This document shows, piece by piece, positions 13,131-14,653 of a stretch of 14,653 nt of DNA. A program made the translations under genes and the position numbers. Source of the stretch: JANYCG01 sp031386665 (GTDB lineage: Bacteria; Pseudomonadota; Gammaproteobacteria; Burkholderiales; Burkholderiaceae_C); contig JANNCN010000186.1 of the NCBI GenBank assembly GCA_031386665.1, positions 1-14,653 on the forward strand, written 5' to 3'. Within the stretch, counting starts at the first letter, position 1. The number at the start of each line of letters is the position of its first letter. The notes beneath the pieces are model-generated. The model saw only the letters and a list, made by a program, of their open reading frames with translations. It was not told the origin of the DNA and made no database searches.

Positions 13131-13233
13131 TTTTTTCGCGCAACGCGTCGCTGGCAAGGCGTAAACCCGACAGACAGTGCGATCAGCACGGCCAGGGTTT
13201 ACAACGCCGCCAGCGGCGCGTTTCGCGGAAAAA
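13131..13233. repeat. Stem-loop repeat element B (groEL 3' end)
   Basis: Long imperfect inverted repeat directly abutting the groEL stop codon. The left arm (13131-13168) and right arm (13195-13233) pair along nearly their full length: an outer T/A-rich and CGCG segment, then AACGCG, CGCTGGC, GGCG and TAAACCC, broken by two short bulges and one mismatch. The apex has GACAGTGC (13173-13180) and AGCACGGC (13185-13192), identical to the core of element A. The right arm again carries CAACG beside the inner stem. It is not itself a terminator, since no T-tract follows in the groEL direction. Confidence 0.75.

Positions 13234-14653
<1,420 letters not shown>

Noticed and set aside
13131..13233. Integron attC site
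   Set aside because: The long imperfect palindrome suggested attC, but I find no RYYYAAC/GTTRRRY pair at the ends, no cassette arrangement and no integrase in the window.

Overview
The window looks like chromosomal DNA of a betaproteobacterium, most likely order Burkholderiales and plausibly a Comamonadaceae-type freshwater or soil genus. This is judged from the GC-rich codon use, the protein flavour of GroEL and the Liv transporter, the PEP-CTERM protein and a HigBA-like module. I cannot name a species from the sequence alone.

Left third (1-5969): the minus strand carries a FadR-type GntR regulator followed by a branched-chain-amino-acid-type ABC importer (binding protein, LivH permease, LivM permease running off the left edge). 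A periplasmic cyclase/amidohydrolase-family enzyme lies divergently on the plus strand, followed closely by a DUF1007-like exported protein. A 15-nt palindrome of the FadR-family type sits in the divergent control region. Together this reads as a regulated module that processes a small carboxylate or amide compound in the periplasm and imports it; the substrate is unknown.

Middle (6189-10288): a two-gene plus-strand unit. The first gene is an unusual 756-residue fusion of a membrane carotenoid-biosynthesis-like domain (CruF/DUF422 type) with an MpaB/latex-clearing-like oxygenase domain (DUF2236). It overlaps or closely abuts a diguanylate cyclase with a 7TMR-DISM sensor and an intact GGDEF active site and I-site.

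Accessory stretch (10289-13130): a 525-base non-coding region rich in inverted repeats, including a perfect 40-nt palindrome. It is followed by a HigBA-like toxin-antitoxin locus whose toxin reading frame is broken by an in-frame TAA, a CACTG pentanucleotide tandem repeat, a PEP-CTERM secreted protein, and a minus-strand DUF433/DUF5615 antitoxin-toxin pair.

Right end (13131-14653): groEL on the minus strand (N-terminus outside the window) with a terminator downstream.

The most interesting unexplained signal is a pair of related stem-loop elements (1920-2012 and 13131-13233). They share a conserved apical core but have different, internally complementary arms. Each begins within 0-4 nt of a stop codon (livK and groEL), in the same orientation relative to transcription. 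They may represent a dispersed, structured 3'-end repeat family.
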